From: Falciphora oryzae
Taxonomy: Eukaryota; Ascomycota; Sordariomycetes; Magnaporthales; Magnaporthaceae
DNA length: 64,000 nt
Assembly (NCBI GenBank): GCA_000733355.1
Contig: JNVV01000003.1
Location: forward strand, 372,001 to 436,000
Direction of reading: 5' to 3'
The notes below the pieces were generated by a model. That model did not search any database and was not told the DNA's origin. It saw only the letters and a list, made by a program, of their open reading frames with translations. A program made the translations under genes and the position numbers. Shown here one piece after another: positions 43,585 through 54,786 of the stretch (its first letter is position 1; every line of letters starts with the position of its first letter).

Positions 43585-44632
43585 TGGATACGGCGAACAA
43601 CGAAAAGGACTCTGGTAGCGACTTTGTTTTTTTTTTTTTCTCTTGGCTATTGACTGCGAAGGACACAAAAGCATAACGATCCCATGTGTCGATTTGAGCA
43701 TGTTCTCGCCGTGTTCTCTGTCAGGGCAGGAACAGGCGGAGACCAATAAAACGAAATGTTTCACGATGAGCCATACATTTTACGCCTGGGGATTTGTTTG
43801 GTCACTCTCATAATGCACTATGTGCGCATAAGGGGGGTGTATATAAACGACTGCAGCGCTCGACCTATTTGATGGCCAGCCTAGCGTGTACGTATCTCCA
43901 TCTGCGGTCGTTGGCAGAGTGCTTGTTCCATCCCTCGGCTTTGTCGAGGCGTCGATTTAACACCACTGCTTGCCATCTCGCCAGGACGGTAGTCGTAACG
44001 ACACTGGGCAGTTGAGACAAACATCATTTTTCAGTCAGCTTTGCGGAGGACTCTTTTGTTTACCCCCTCCATCTACTCCTGGGGAATGTGCCGTGGCCGC
44101 TCCGGTCCCCGGCTGCCTCCTTGCCGCCTCTGGAACTGTTCTCGCGTGCGTCCATACTAACATTCTGTCGTTATTCCTGGTACCACGATCCCGGGCGAGG
44201 TTTCGGACTGCTAGAGAATTCCGCTAACGAACGACGATCCCAGGAAAAGAGCTAGCCATGGGATCTCTGGGCGTAGGCGTTCAGCCACAATTCTGTGCTA
44301 CCTTGCTCCGTCGCTTTTTTGGCGCCTGGACAGGAACACGTCAAGGTGTGCGTGGATGGGTTGGCCTTTATTGTGGAAAAGGGGCTGGGTGTCGTCAGTG
44401 GAACTCGGTCAATATTCCCATGCATTTACAGCTAAGTCTGCCCAATGTCTTCACGATACTTTTGCCACGGACGCCATCATGACTCCTCTCGCGATGCCAA
44501 GCAGAGATCGAGGAGGCAGACGCGAGCTCATGCTGTCCGGGCGGCAAGTTTTACTCTCTGTCTGTTGCAACACTAGCTAAGTTATACTCTGTCCGGTACT
44601 AGCTACTTCATACTCTCCGTCCGTTGCTAACA
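43585..44632. other. Intergenic
   Basis: No gene is recognised. A T12-type run lies at about 43628. The right end carries a short degenerate tandem repeat (next entry). Confidence 0.5.
44552..44631. repeat. Degenerate tandem repeat just before PrpF-like pseudogene
   Basis: Three related units begin TACTCT at 44552, 44585 and 44611. They share blocks CTGTC(T/C)GTTGC and CACTAGCTA in whole or part. Unit length varies from 26 to 33. Confidence 0.5.
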
Positions 44633-45920
44633 ATGACAGACACGCTACAAACAACCGCGCAAGGGAAAACGCAGGACGTGCTCCCCGCGGTGCTGATGAG
44701 GGCCGGCACCTCCAAGGGCTGTTCGTCCATAGCAAGTACCTGCGGGGCGGCTGGGCAGCGCCGCTGCTTGCTGCCCTAACCTCGCCCCTGTGCGGCGCCG
44801 GTCAAATAGATGGCGTCGGAGGCCGGACGTCAAGCGTGGCCGTGGTCGCCCCATCCGCCGTACCGCCATACCAGGCATCGACGTCGACTTCACCTTTGCG
44901 GAAACCTCTGCTGGCCAGAACGCCGTCGACTTCGGTGGTAACGCAGGAACATAGAATCCGGCATAGAACCGTTCCCGGTCCAGGAGGGCTTGGTTAAGCC
45001 TACGCCGGGGCAAAAAGTGGTCGATATCCGCATCTTCAACACAAACACGTCGCGCATCATTTTCGAAACCGCCGAGTTGGCCGACGACGGCAACTTCAAG
45101 GAGGACGGCGACTGCGCCATCGCCGGCGCAAATGGTGCGGGCCGCGAGGTCAAGCTCGCCGTTGTCAACCTGGTTGGCAGCATGACGGGCAAGCTGTTCC
45201 CTTCGGGCAGACTGGTCTGAGCACTGACCTGGTTCCAGTGCGGCCTGCCACTGTTGAAGGCGTGGGTCACACTCATCGACGTGGCCGAGCCCTGCATTCT
45301 GGTCGACGCCATGACGCTGCCTCAGCACCTCTGGAACCTGACGCGCGGCTCGGAAATATACCTGGAGTTCATTGAGGCGATACGTCGCCAGGGCGCAGTG
45401 AGAATGGGCCTGGCGGAGCCCGTCGAGGCCGCGGCCAGATCGCAGGAGACACCCAAGATCGTCCGCGTGTCGAGGCCGACACACTGCGGCCACACACTCA
45501 GCGTCGAGCCCTTCGACCTGGGAATGCCGTATCCAATAATCCAGGAGACGGCAGCTGTCTGCGTCGCGGCGGCGGCTTGCATACTAGGGACGGTGCCGGA
45601 GACGGTCGCCGATTTTCCGCACGCCAATAGAGCGTTCCCAGCCCTGATGTCCTCTGGGATCGATGAGCCTGCGGTGATACGGCCCGATGCTGCGTCCATC
45701 GCGAAGACACGGAGNNNNNNNNNNNNNNNNNNNNNNNNNNNNNNNNNNNNNNNNNNNNNNNNNNNNNNNNNNNNNNNNNNNNNNNNNNNNNNNNNNNNNN
45801 NNNNNNNNNNNNGTCGAGTTTTGGGTGGGAAAGGATCAGAAAGGAGAATTTGTTGGTCGCGATATTGTCATAGGGACAGCACGGAGAATATGTGAGGAAA
45901 ATATCCTGGACTACTGGTGA
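44633..45920 (+). pseudogene. PrpF-like (2-methylaconitate isomerase type) pseudogene
   Basis: The start reads DVLPAVLMRAGTSKG, the PrpF family N-terminus. A one-base loss near 44719 shifts the frame. The family sequence then continues in other frames: FGGN near 44935 followed by another indel, then VDIRIFNTNTSRIIFETAEL and GSMTGKLFPSGRL (44990-45217). A stop and frame change follow near 45218-45255, then VTLIDVAEPCILVDAMTLPQ and YPIIQETAAVCVAAAACILG. The reading then runs into a 98-N gap, and the other side ends GTARRICEENILDYW and a stop. At least four breaks are seen. Intact members isomerise 2-methylaconitate in propionate breakdown or act on related unsaturated acids; this copy should make no enzyme. 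Sequencing error near the gap could explain part of the damage. Confidence 0.85.
45715..45812. other. Assembly gap (98 N)
   Basis: Unresolved bases inside the PrpF-like pseudogene. True length is unknown. Confidence 1.
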
Positions 45921-46174
45921 TTGTTTGGGAATATCCTTCCATCTGTCAGCCTCCAGCGTTATCAGTCGATCATTATATCATTGCCAGTCGAACAGAGCGG
46001 CCCCCAATTCGCACGATCCCCATCTTCCTTTTATCCCATTTGTGTGGACGCCGGATCCGGTCGGAGTTTGACAACGCTAGACCGCGCGACCCCTGATCAG
46101 GGGTATTCCCCCTTCACAGCGTTTGACACTCTCCGCACATGACGCCACGCCGACCACCTCCCAGAACTGGACGA

Positions 46175-46759
46175 TTAGACTCGTTTCTTTACGGCACGAT
46201 CCCCGACGGCCATCGTCGTCGGCAACCCAACATCGGCCAAGAACGCCGCCCGGACCACCCAGACCCAGATGGTAAAGACCAGGCCTGCCCAGTCCGCGGC
46301 TGCCCACGTGCGCGGGTCGGTCCGGCCCTGGTACACCATGCTGTTGTAAAAGCCCCAGATGATGCAGGTGTCCACGGCAAGCGTTGCTGCTTGCGAAATC
46401 TTCCACACGTTCCTGTCACGGGTGACACGCAGGGTGGCGCCGCTCACTATTGCCTGAAACAGGTACCACCCGGCCAGTTGGTGGAGGAGTGGGTTATAGA
46501 GAGGCGGGAAAGGAGCTGCTGCCATGAGGTGCTCAGGGAAGAAGGTCGTGAGGAGCATGTTGGGGGCAAAAAGGGCCGTAAGCATCTGAAAAGAATGGTG
46601 AAGTCACATTGTTTCATTGCTCGTCAGCAGTCAAGCTAACAGACGAATCGTAGCTGGGCTAATCGAGGAGCGTTAACATACCGTCCCAAACGAAACGATT
46701 GGGTCCACGCATGCAAACTGGACCCAGTATATCGACGGGACAGTGGTGAGGGAGGGCAT
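46175..46759 (-). CDS. DUF7704-type small membrane protein
   Basis: I read complement(join(46175..46585, 46682..46759)), 162 residues, intron GTATGT...TTTCAG in phase 0. The start is MPSLTTVPSIYWVQFACVDP, with a conserved Asp-Pro after the first hydrophobic segment. Three further hydrophobic stretches follow (LLHQLAGWYLFQAIVSG, ISQAATLAVDTCIIWGFY, AGLVFTIWVWVVRAAFLADV), giving four membrane helices. Length and layout fit the fungal DUF7704 family, whose function is unknown. A TATA box lies about 105 bases upstream. The gene is intact although it lies between decayed sequences. Confidence 0.82.
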
Positions 46760-47373
46760 TATGAGTTTGGGATATCTGGACTTTATTCTTCCTGGTAGAA
46801 CGTTGAAAAAAAAGGTGAAGAAGAGGGAGAGAGAATACCAAGGAGCTTGCGCGGGGAACGGCCGAGATATATACCTATAGAGACCTATCATCCGCGGTAG
46901 TGGCATAAAATACCCCGGTCTAAGTCCGAAGCTGGGCAGAGACGGCCGGTGACGCTATTGGCTACCAAACGGCTGCCAATGCCAAAGGATCACGCTAAAG
47001 GGCGAGATGATGTGAGACGACGAGGGGTTCGCAGTACGTAGGTCCCGACATTAAATATCAAAATGGCACAGTTTAATGATCAGGTGCTGTTTTCTGCAGT
47101 GAAGAGGAATGCAAAAGGTTGGAATTTAACTAATAATCAGTCAAAACAATCAATTCACAGTGGCCATTATTAACAAGGTGTTAATCAGGGTGCTGTAAGA
47201 TGTGGATGTTTGTTGATAGGCAATCACATAGTTATAGCATTGAAAAGCTTCTAAAAGCATTTGCATCCGGCTTCAAAGACTGGTGATAATCACGACGAGG
47301 GCTAAGTGAGGCACTAGACTACCCCTATTCCCTGAAGGATCGGGATCTTTACCTATCTTTGTGACCGTGGCAT
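46760..47373. other. AT-rich intergenic
   Basis: 614 bases. The part 47041-47300 is AT-rich and TA-rich with no coding signal. A reverse-strand TATA-like run lies at about 46866-46874. Confidence 0.45.
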
Positions 47374-48021
47374 CTAAGACTTGGTGTTACGGATGGTGAC
47401 CCGGCTGCGATCATATTCGTCGGGCGAGTAGCCGTGGGACGAATATTCAGGCGGAGAGGTCTCCTGGCGATACCCGCCTGACGATGGAGCGTGCATCTCG
47501 GACGGCTGACTGGCGCCCCGCTTGGTGGCAGGATACGACATGACAGAGGCAGAGTCGGATGGGTGCACAGAAGATGCGCACGGCTGGGGGTTCGAGGACC
47601 GGCCGACAGCGGTAGGAGCGGCGGGGGCACCACGGGCCACATCCGCCATCCAGCCCATGATCCTGGACTCTTTGCCGCTCAGGGACAGGCTCGGCGGTCC
47701 ATAGTCGTCCTCCGAATCCTCCTGGGCGCTCCGGGAGGACACGTCCAGGCCGGACATTGATCGGGCGGATGATGCTGTCCGAGTGACTGTAGACGGCCAG
47801 TCGCTCCGGGTTCTGCTGCTCACTGTGCTCGGGCCCGCAGTGGCTGGTCTGTCTGAGCCACGATGGTGGCTGCTTCCGTGTCTGTCGGACTTCTTGTGGC
47901 GGCGCTTGCGATCCATCAGCTGCTCAGGGCTGACCTCTTGACCAGCGAACCACTGCAAGATTCCGATGGCCCGGGCCTGCTTGCGGCGCGAGTCATCCTT
48001 GTCCTTGTTATCGTGGCCCAT
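47374..48021 (-). CDS. Hypothetical protein, basic and Ser-rich
   Basis: Single exon, 215 residues. It starts MGHDNKDKDDSRRKQARAIG, followed by a helix-like ILQWFAGQEVSPEQLMDRKR and the basic run KRRHKKSDRHG, a possible nuclear signal. The rest is Ser/Pro/Arg-rich and probably disordered, with GKESRIMGWMADVARG as the only other hydrophobic part. I see no family motif, signal peptide or membrane helix. A basic N-terminus plus disordered tail is common among fungal proteins of unknown role. The frame is fully open with coding-like composition, but its reality rests on that alone. Confidence 0.6.
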   Translation of the reverse strand: MGHDNKDKDDSRRKQARAIGILQWFAGQEVSPEQLMDRKRRHKKSDRHGSSHHRGSDRPATAGPSTVSSRTRSDWPSTVTRTASSARSMSGLDVSSRSAQEDSEDDYGPPSLSLSGKESRIMGWMADVARGAPAAPTAVGRSSNPQPCASSVHPSDSASVMSYPATKRGASQPSEMHAPSSGGYRQETSPPEYSSHGYSPDEYDRSRVTIRNTKS

Positions 48022-49293
48022 GGTGATTCGATTAGCCTGCTAGTCGAGTGTGAGAGGAAGGGTTCTTGAGCGTAATCAAGGGTAGAGTTTAGCGAATGAC
48101 TTGGGGTTGAGCAGCTCTGACGGAAGAAACGCACTGCGGACCTGTAGTTTCCATCGGGGAGGACATACAACTTAAATACACACAACGAATGGAGATGAAG
48201 TGCGTTAACAATGAAACGCAGTATCTAGACAAAGCCATTGGCCCAGAATGATTTCTTTGTTCTCAGCTCTAATCAGTTCGTAGACATGGAGGGGTTAGAG
48301 GCCTTAGCTAATAAGAACAAAGAAAAGGACAAAGGAGAGAGAGGGGAGTCGAGGCGTCTACCAGACCGTGAGAATGTATTCGAATTCAGCAAAAATGTTA
48401 AGCCACCGCCCGTAGCCTCTTTGATTCTATCATTCTTGTCCGTCACTATTTTGGAGAAGTCTCAGATCACACTGAGCATCCCGAGGTTTGAGGCTCAGTC
48501 TTTCCCAGTGCATGGCGCAACCACATACGGATGTCACGGTTTGACCACACTTTAGTGCACGCGCCCAATAACGTGAGTACCCGCCTCAATAATGCACAGT
48601 GTCATCGTCTTATTCCTTGCGCTGTGGATGAGCGACCCTATTCCGGCCCCGGTCCGACGTATTGCCTTCCTCACTGGGATCCGCGATGTCTTGAAGACTC
48701 TGGCGCCCGTTGACGACGCGAGGCCGGCGCCGGCCCCAAAAGATAGGGAGCTTTCCCCTGACGAGCGACTTGGAGTCGATGGCCATGCGGCCCTGCAACG
48801 CTGCTCCAGAGTGACCCTTGAAGACGTTAAAACGGTGCATAGCGTCCGATAGTGGGCGGAGGAGACACGGTGTGATATGAGGTTGGACTAATGTGCCAAT
48901 GCACGGCAGCAAATGGACGTCAGCCTGCTCGGGATCAGAACCGTCGCTAAACGCGGAGGAGAGGAGAGGGGCGTGCAGGAGGGGAGTATTTGTGGCACTT
49001 CGCACGGTTGGGACTGCAGGGCTTTGTGCTCTAGCAAGGTCAAGTACGTGGTAGGTATGGCAAGTGGAGTCTCTCAGAGTAGGGGTCTTTGACAGTGGGC
49101 GATTAGTTTCGTATGTAAGCCAGCTCGCATTCTAGTCTCTGAGCACTGCCTCTTCCTTCCGACGCGGCGAGACGAGGCCACTTGTCCGGGCTAGCACAGA
49201 ATGTGGCACGGCTTCTCTGGACCAGTAAAAACCCAGCATGCTTCCACACCGGAGGGGAGCGCAGATCACCGTCTCAATGCAAGTCTGACTCTA
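48022..49293. other. Intergenic, left flank of transposon
   Basis: 1.27 kb with no recognisable gene. It ends at the TA target site (49292-49293) of the pogo-type element. Confidence 0.5.
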
Positions 49294-49335
49294 GACTAGC
49301 TTACCTAACCTCGGCCACCCCCCCTCTTTGGCCAC
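49294..49335 (+). repeat. Left terminal inverted repeat
   Basis: Pairs with 51113-51154. It contains a C7 run that matches a G7 run on the right. Confidence 0.9.
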
Positions 49336-49424
49336 GTCAGCCGTGACACCCTCAATGCACAACTTCATCAAAACAACTCCAATTGCCACGAAAATAACAC
49401 CATTTGCACGCGTTTTTTTGCATC

Positions 49425-51020
49425 ATGACGTCCGACGACGAATTCCGAATGGCCGAGGCCATCAAGCTTGTCGAATCCGGCGAATCCCAAGCGGAGGCGG
49501 CGCGCCGTTGGAATGTCCCCCGCACAACCCTCCGCCGACGACTCCATGGCGGCCTGACCATGCAGGAAGCCAAAGAACCCTCCCAGCGCCTCTCCAGCGT
49601 GCAGGAAAGCTTCATTGCTGATTGGATCCTTACGGAAGAACAAGCAGGGCGCGCTCCTACGAAACAAATGGTGCGGGAGTTCGGGGAAATGATACTGCCT
49701 CCTGACGACGAGCCCGGCTGGCTTAGGAAGCACTGGATCGAGGGCTTTTTACTACGGAATCCCGAAGTTATCATTAAGGTTAGCCACGGCCTCGAGGCTG
49801 CCCGAGCCAAAAAAGCTACCAAACACGAAATCGACGCATTTTACGTCCGTCTCCGTGAAGTTGTTGCCGCCAACGATATCCTGACGGCGAACCTTTACAA
49901 TATGGACGAAACCGGCCTACAAAAAGGGGAAACAAAGGCAGGGAAAGTGCTAGGGACGACCCTAACGAGGCGTGCGGAGGTCAAAAAATCGGATTGCACA
50001 ACATGGGTCACAATTTTGGAGACTGTTTCGGCCTCAGGGGCTCGCCTAACGCCCGTGGTAGTTTTTACGGGGTTTTCCCTCCAAGGCCAGTGGTTCCCTG
50101 ATTTTATCCAGCCCTGGAAGTACGACCACAGCCCTACAGGCTGGTCCAACGGAGGCATAAGTTTACGGTGGCTTAAGGAGGTCTTCCTGCCAGAAACAAA
50201 GCCTCCCAACGGCCAAAAACGCCTCCTCCTTCTCAACGAACACACCACCCATATCACGGTCCCTTTTATATACGAAGCGCACTGCAACAGCGTTATTATT
50301 TTATATTTGCCCTCCCATTTAAGCCATTTAACGCAGCCCTTTGACGTTGGCGTATACAGCGCCCTAAAAACCAACTACAGGCGGGAGACCCGGCCTATAG
50401 CTGCTTTCAATACAACAGCCCCTGAGCAGAAGAAGCGCTTCCTTACCGCGTATGCTACAGCCTCCTCTAACGCTATCTCGGTCTGCAATATATACGCCGG
50501 CTTCCGCAAAGCCGGGATTTGGCCTTTGCGTGACCCTGAAGCCCCTGAGCCGGAAAGGCTGATCGACCCTTACCTCGAGCCGGCCCGGCCCTTTACCCCT
50601 AAGCCTCACGTCGAGCTTGATAACTAAAAACGCATTTGGTATACCCCTAGCAGCGGCCAACAACTTAGGCAACAGGCTAGGCGCTTTGAGGGCAAAATTA
50701 ACGCTTGCAAACGGGACTTCCGCACGCTGTTCGTCAAATTTGCTAAAGCCGTTGATCAACAGGCCAACCAATTGCAGGCTTTAAAGGTGGAAAACGAGCG
50801 TTTAAAGCAAGAGGTGATCTCCTTAACGCCCGCCCCTCGTCGTACAGTCAAAAGGACGGCTCAAAATGCCTTCTACGAGATAGAGCGCATCCAAGAGGCC
50901 CGGGAGGCCGTCAGGGAGGCCCGGGGACCCCTAGCGGAATCACACAAAGAAAAGATCAAAAAGATCAAATCCGCATCGGCTGCCACTATATTAGAGGATC
51001 TGGAAAAGGATGGAGCATAG
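49425..51020 (+). pseudogene. Transposase of pogo/Fot1 type, inactive
   Basis: The frame from ATG 49425 to 51020 would give 531 residues but is cut by TAA at 50625-50627 after 400. The N-terminus has a helix-turn-helix (EAIKLVESGESQAEAARRWN, then VPRTTLRRRLHG) and a CENP-B-type second DNA-binding part. The DDE core shows Asp161 (NMDETGLQKG), Asn271 where the second Asp belongs (LLLLNEHTTHI) and Asp307 (QPFDVGVYS), spacing DD35D. The region after the stop continues in frame as a coiled-coil tail (LQALKVENERLKQEVISL). The stop fits CAA to TAA, a CpA-to-TpA change. Two independent lesions, a catalytic Asn and the stop, mean no active enzyme is expected. Confidence 0.93.
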
Positions 51021-51112
51021 ATTGCCATTGATTTCAGTGCATTTTTGTATGTATTTTTATGTTATTGCATTGATCGCGGTCTCCCTCTCTATGTGCGCAT
51101 GTGTGCTCGAAA

Positions 51113-51154
51113 ATGGCCAAAGTGGGGGGGTGGCCGAGGTTGGGTAAGCTAGTC
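51113..51154 (-). repeat. Right terminal inverted repeat
   Basis: Reverse complement of the left end, with two substitutions in about 40 bases. Confidence 0.9.
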
Positions 51155-51337
51155 TAATCGGATCCAACTTCAGGGGATGCATATAAAGGCCTCAGTGAGG
51201 GCATCCCCGGGCAAGCTCGCTCAGTGCCCAGAGGGTGGCTTGTTTGGAGCCAGTGACCATTTTCAGCAATCTTTCTGTCTTTCAACAACCCCAGCCAGGT
51301 AGTGAATATTTGCCGCCAAAGAAAACCACCGAGAAAT

Positions 51338-54300
51338 ATGTTGCCTTTAGCTTGTACGGTTCTCCGCGAGCACGATGGCGAGCCTCGGGAGCAAGCGGCT
51401 GGTGACACCCTTGGCAGCCGCTTCCGATTTCGGCAGGGAATGCCAGGCGAACGTATCCCTGTTGAGTACCAAGATCGCCTACACGAGGTTCCAGAGTTCA
51501 ATCTAGAGTCAGCCCTGAATGCACTCGCGCAGGGGTGGGGCCCCAGCACTGCTTCGTGGACCGAGGATGAGCTGGCGTTCGAGCAGCCTACGGGCGGCTG
51601 CGTCATTCCCAACGTCGTCGACTCCTGGTACTACTACAACACGCCCATCCACCGCGCCGTCTGGGCAGGGCAGCCGGACGTGGCCGAGTGCCTGTTGAAG
51701 CACGGGGCCGACATCAACCAGCTCAACGCCTATGGCCGCACTGTTCTCCACGAGGCCCTCGATTTCGCTCCCTGGTCTCCTCGTGGACGCGGCCCCCTAG
51801 ATGTCGCTTAGATTATCGAGCACGGAGCCGACCCGGACAAGATGAGCGAGGCCTGCACTGTTAGCCAGAAGCAAGTCGGCGGTAAAGGCTTTTATGAAGT
51901 CCGCTCAGCAGGGGCCGCCTCGCCACTCTTAATGGCCTTGGATGTTGCGGATCTTGCCACGGTCTGAGTTCTTGTCGAGGCCGGTGCCAATGTCGAACGG
52001 CCGGTTGACAGTGCTGGGATATGGAAGCCTCTCGACTTCGCACTCCTAACCCGACAGATGTCGGTTCTTGACGTTCTCGAACGTGGCGGGGCGACATTTT
52101 CGGCTGGTATCGAGGGAGACGCGTCCGTCCTGCCCGACAGCGGGGACGCTAGAACCCGGCTCCAGGAGAAGAGCAGGGCCCTCATGACCTACTGCCTGTC
52201 TGCTCCCCGCTCGAGTCACGGCCCTCCTGTCGTGGGTGCGAGGAAGCCTATCGTTTTGCCCTACAATCAGAAGACTTCAAAAAGGCTTGGGAGTTCCGAG
52301 GCAATGCCGACGGGCCTTTGAGGTATCAGGCTTCCATCGACGCCTTTTTCCGTGTCCTTTCCAATTTGGCACAGACCTGGAATGCGCAGGCTATACCGGA
52401 GCAGTATTGCGCCCGATGCAGGTCATCAATTGCACACTTCTCCCTGCTGCCGCCCAGCGATCAAGATTCACCGACACCTTTCAAGCACACGCCTAGCCTG
52501 CGCGAGCTCGAAAGCTCCGCTACCTCCGACAACTGTCCGTTGTGCTGCCTCATGCCGGATGCGCTGTGCCCCAAACCCGGTAATGGCGAGACTGGCGCCG
52601 ATCAGGTTAGTGAGGAAGACTTTGCGAAACGTGCTGCCGACTTAAGCCTAACACACCACCTTGGTAGACCGAGCCTGGAGATTGCATGCGGGGAGAGGCG
52701 TTGCAATCTGCCGGTGGCGCCCCTGGAAGGTAATGCGCCCATGTTCCCTCCCGATGTCTTCTGTCGCCCAGATCGCTGACCTTCATTCTAGAGGGGCTGC
52801 TCTGTGCTTCAATCACCCAAGAGGACGGACCCGAACCAGGAACAGGGTCTCCTAGAGCCCTAGCAATGGGGAAGGCTTGGCTGATCTCTGCCAAAGGAAT
52901 CACCCAAACTGCCGGCGGTTGCAGGATGTCTCCGAGCCACCACTGCCCACTCGCGTACTCGACGTAGCCCGTGACTTCGCCGAAAACCCGGCAACATGCC
53001 TAGTGGAAACGAAGAGTAAAACAAGGGGGCGGTATTGCGCTCTCTCTTATTGCTGGGGGAAAGGACAACATGAAAGTATGGCACGCAAGGGGAGTTTACA
53101 AAATTACCTGTGTTATATTTCGGTCAAGCCGCTCCCAGAAGTTATCCAGGACGCCATTGCCGCGACCAGGGGATTAGGGTTTCGCTATCTTTGGGTCGAT
53201 AGCCTCTGCATCGTTCAAGACGATCCCAACGATTGGGATGTTGAAGCAGCTAAAACGAGCAGCATCTACGCTAACGCCAGCTTGACTTTGTCCACTTTAA
53301 CCGTAACTCGTTGCGACGAACGGCTGTTCAAGCCTCGAGAAACCGGGCAGCCCAGCCCGCTGCCCTTTCCCATCACGGCGCCCCTTCAAAGGCACGGCTA
53401 CGTATGGAGGCGAAAGCTGCTCGCGGCTCAGCTGCGTGTGCAGAAGGAGCATTACGGGCGGTCCCTGGCCAGCTTCCGAGGCTCAATCCACCTGAGGGGC
53501 TGGACTATGCAGGGGCAAATGCTAAGTACCCGAATACTGTAGTTCGACCACGCGCACGTCCAGTGGGAATGCATTGCCCTTCAGGCGAGGGAGCAGGAGC
53601 CCAACTGCTGGCACATGGGCGACCGTTTGCTCTGGGAGATGCAGGCGCCCATGCGGACAAAGGAGCGCGTGCACAGACCGCTCCTAGTCAAGACCGCGGC
53701 CGACAATGACGACGATGACGGCGACAGCGATGCCTCGCTGCTGCCGACGTCCTCGAGTAACCCACCGCCCGATGAGATTTATGTCGAATGGGAGAACATG
53801 GTGGCCGAGTATACAACCAGGGCCCTCACCGTCGAGTCGGACCGAGTCCCGGCCATTTTAGGGTTGGCAAACATGCTGGCGCCGAGCCTCAAGTGCGAAT
53901 TTGTGGCCGGAGCTTGGACGGGCGAATACTTCCTGCGCAGTCTTTTGTGGCGCGTCAAACCGCCGTCAGAAGCTGCCAGCAACAAGAGCGCCTCTCAAAC
54001 AGTGCCCCCGGCGTCGATGCCGCATCCGGACAATGCCACCAAGTACCCCTCGTGGACTTGGACGTCGAGGGCAGGGGCCGCGGTTGACTACACGCTCGTG
54101 CAGGAGACCGACCGAGAGCTGACCTGGTTGACGTCGCTCGTCTCAATGGACGACCTGGCCCTGGTGGCAAGTCCCAGAGCAGTGCGACCGGCTCACTCAC
54201 CCTCAGGGGGCCCCTAGGAAGGATGTCGAAGTATGAGGACCCGAGGTACCCCTCCAACTTCAATTCCGACGATATAGAGCAACCGGTGCTGCCTGTCCAC

Positions 54301-54786
54301 CCTTCCTATGCTTTGTCAAGGGCCGAGACCTTGAGCCTTTGGGTCGGGGCGATGGGCGGCGACTGCGACTTCTACCGTGATACGGTGGAACCATCGGAGG
54401 CGGGAACGGCAGAGGGCATGACGGCAGAAGGAATAGTCGCACTATGGAGAAGGATTGATCGCAGCGGCGGCCCCTGGCTATACTACATAGACGTGGGGAG
54501 GTTCGAGCACGGCGCCCCTTACCGTGGCTACGGCTACCCCATGCACCCCGGTGGCCGCCCGGCCTCAACAATCCGGTTGTTTCTGGAGGCTGCGGACGAT
54601 GGCGACGGCGGCGATGACCCAGGCCGGTTCCTGCAGGTGTTCCGCAGGGTCGGAATTGGCAGGCTGCTGCCGTGGAAATCCGACGACACGGCAGTGAGAG
54701 ACATCCGCATCGCCCGATTCGCAGACGGAAATCATCCAGCGCTGCGGAAAGAAAATTGCACAAGCACCTTCTTTCTACAGTACTAG
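51338..54786 (+). pseudogene. Broken ankyrin-HET domain (heterokaryon-incompatibility type) gene
   Basis: The N-terminal part has ankyrin repeats (TPIHRAVWAGQPDVAECLLK, HGADINQLNAYGRTVLHEAL), with stops TAG 51809-51811 and TGA 51965-51967 in frame. A frame change follows near 52,200. Then comes a zinc-like CxxC/CPLCC segment, a plausible intron 52730-52791, and a one-base loss near 52,880. The HET domain follows: RYCALSYCWG near 53,030, YLWVDSLCIVQDDPNDW near 53,190, RGWTMQ near 53,495. TAG at 53540-53542 and a one-base loss near 54,165 break it before the C-terminal part ends at 54786. HET proteins trigger cell death after fusion of unlike strains. At least six lesions make this copy dead unless the sequence has errors. 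It starts 184 bases after the transposon. It may be one ankyrin-HET gene or two adjacent ones. Confidence 0.85.

Larger units (their letters stand above)
49294..51154 (+). mobile_element. Pogo/Fot1-type (Tc1-mariner superfamily) DNA transposon, complete ends
   Basis: Element of 1861 bp. It starts GACTAGCTTACC and ends GGTAAGCTAGTC; the inverted repeats run about 40 bp with two mismatches. TA lies directly outside both ends (49292-49293 and 51155-51156), the usual target duplication. One mismatch is C in the right repeat and T in the left, in a CA context, as RIP would make. Inside is one transposase frame broken by a stop. With ends intact it could perhaps be moved by an active relative, but it cannot move itself. 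Confidence 0.93.

Noticed and set aside
45254..45714. Separate small gene with family-like sequence
   Set aside because: It is the C-terminal part of the PrpF-like pseudogene in another frame.
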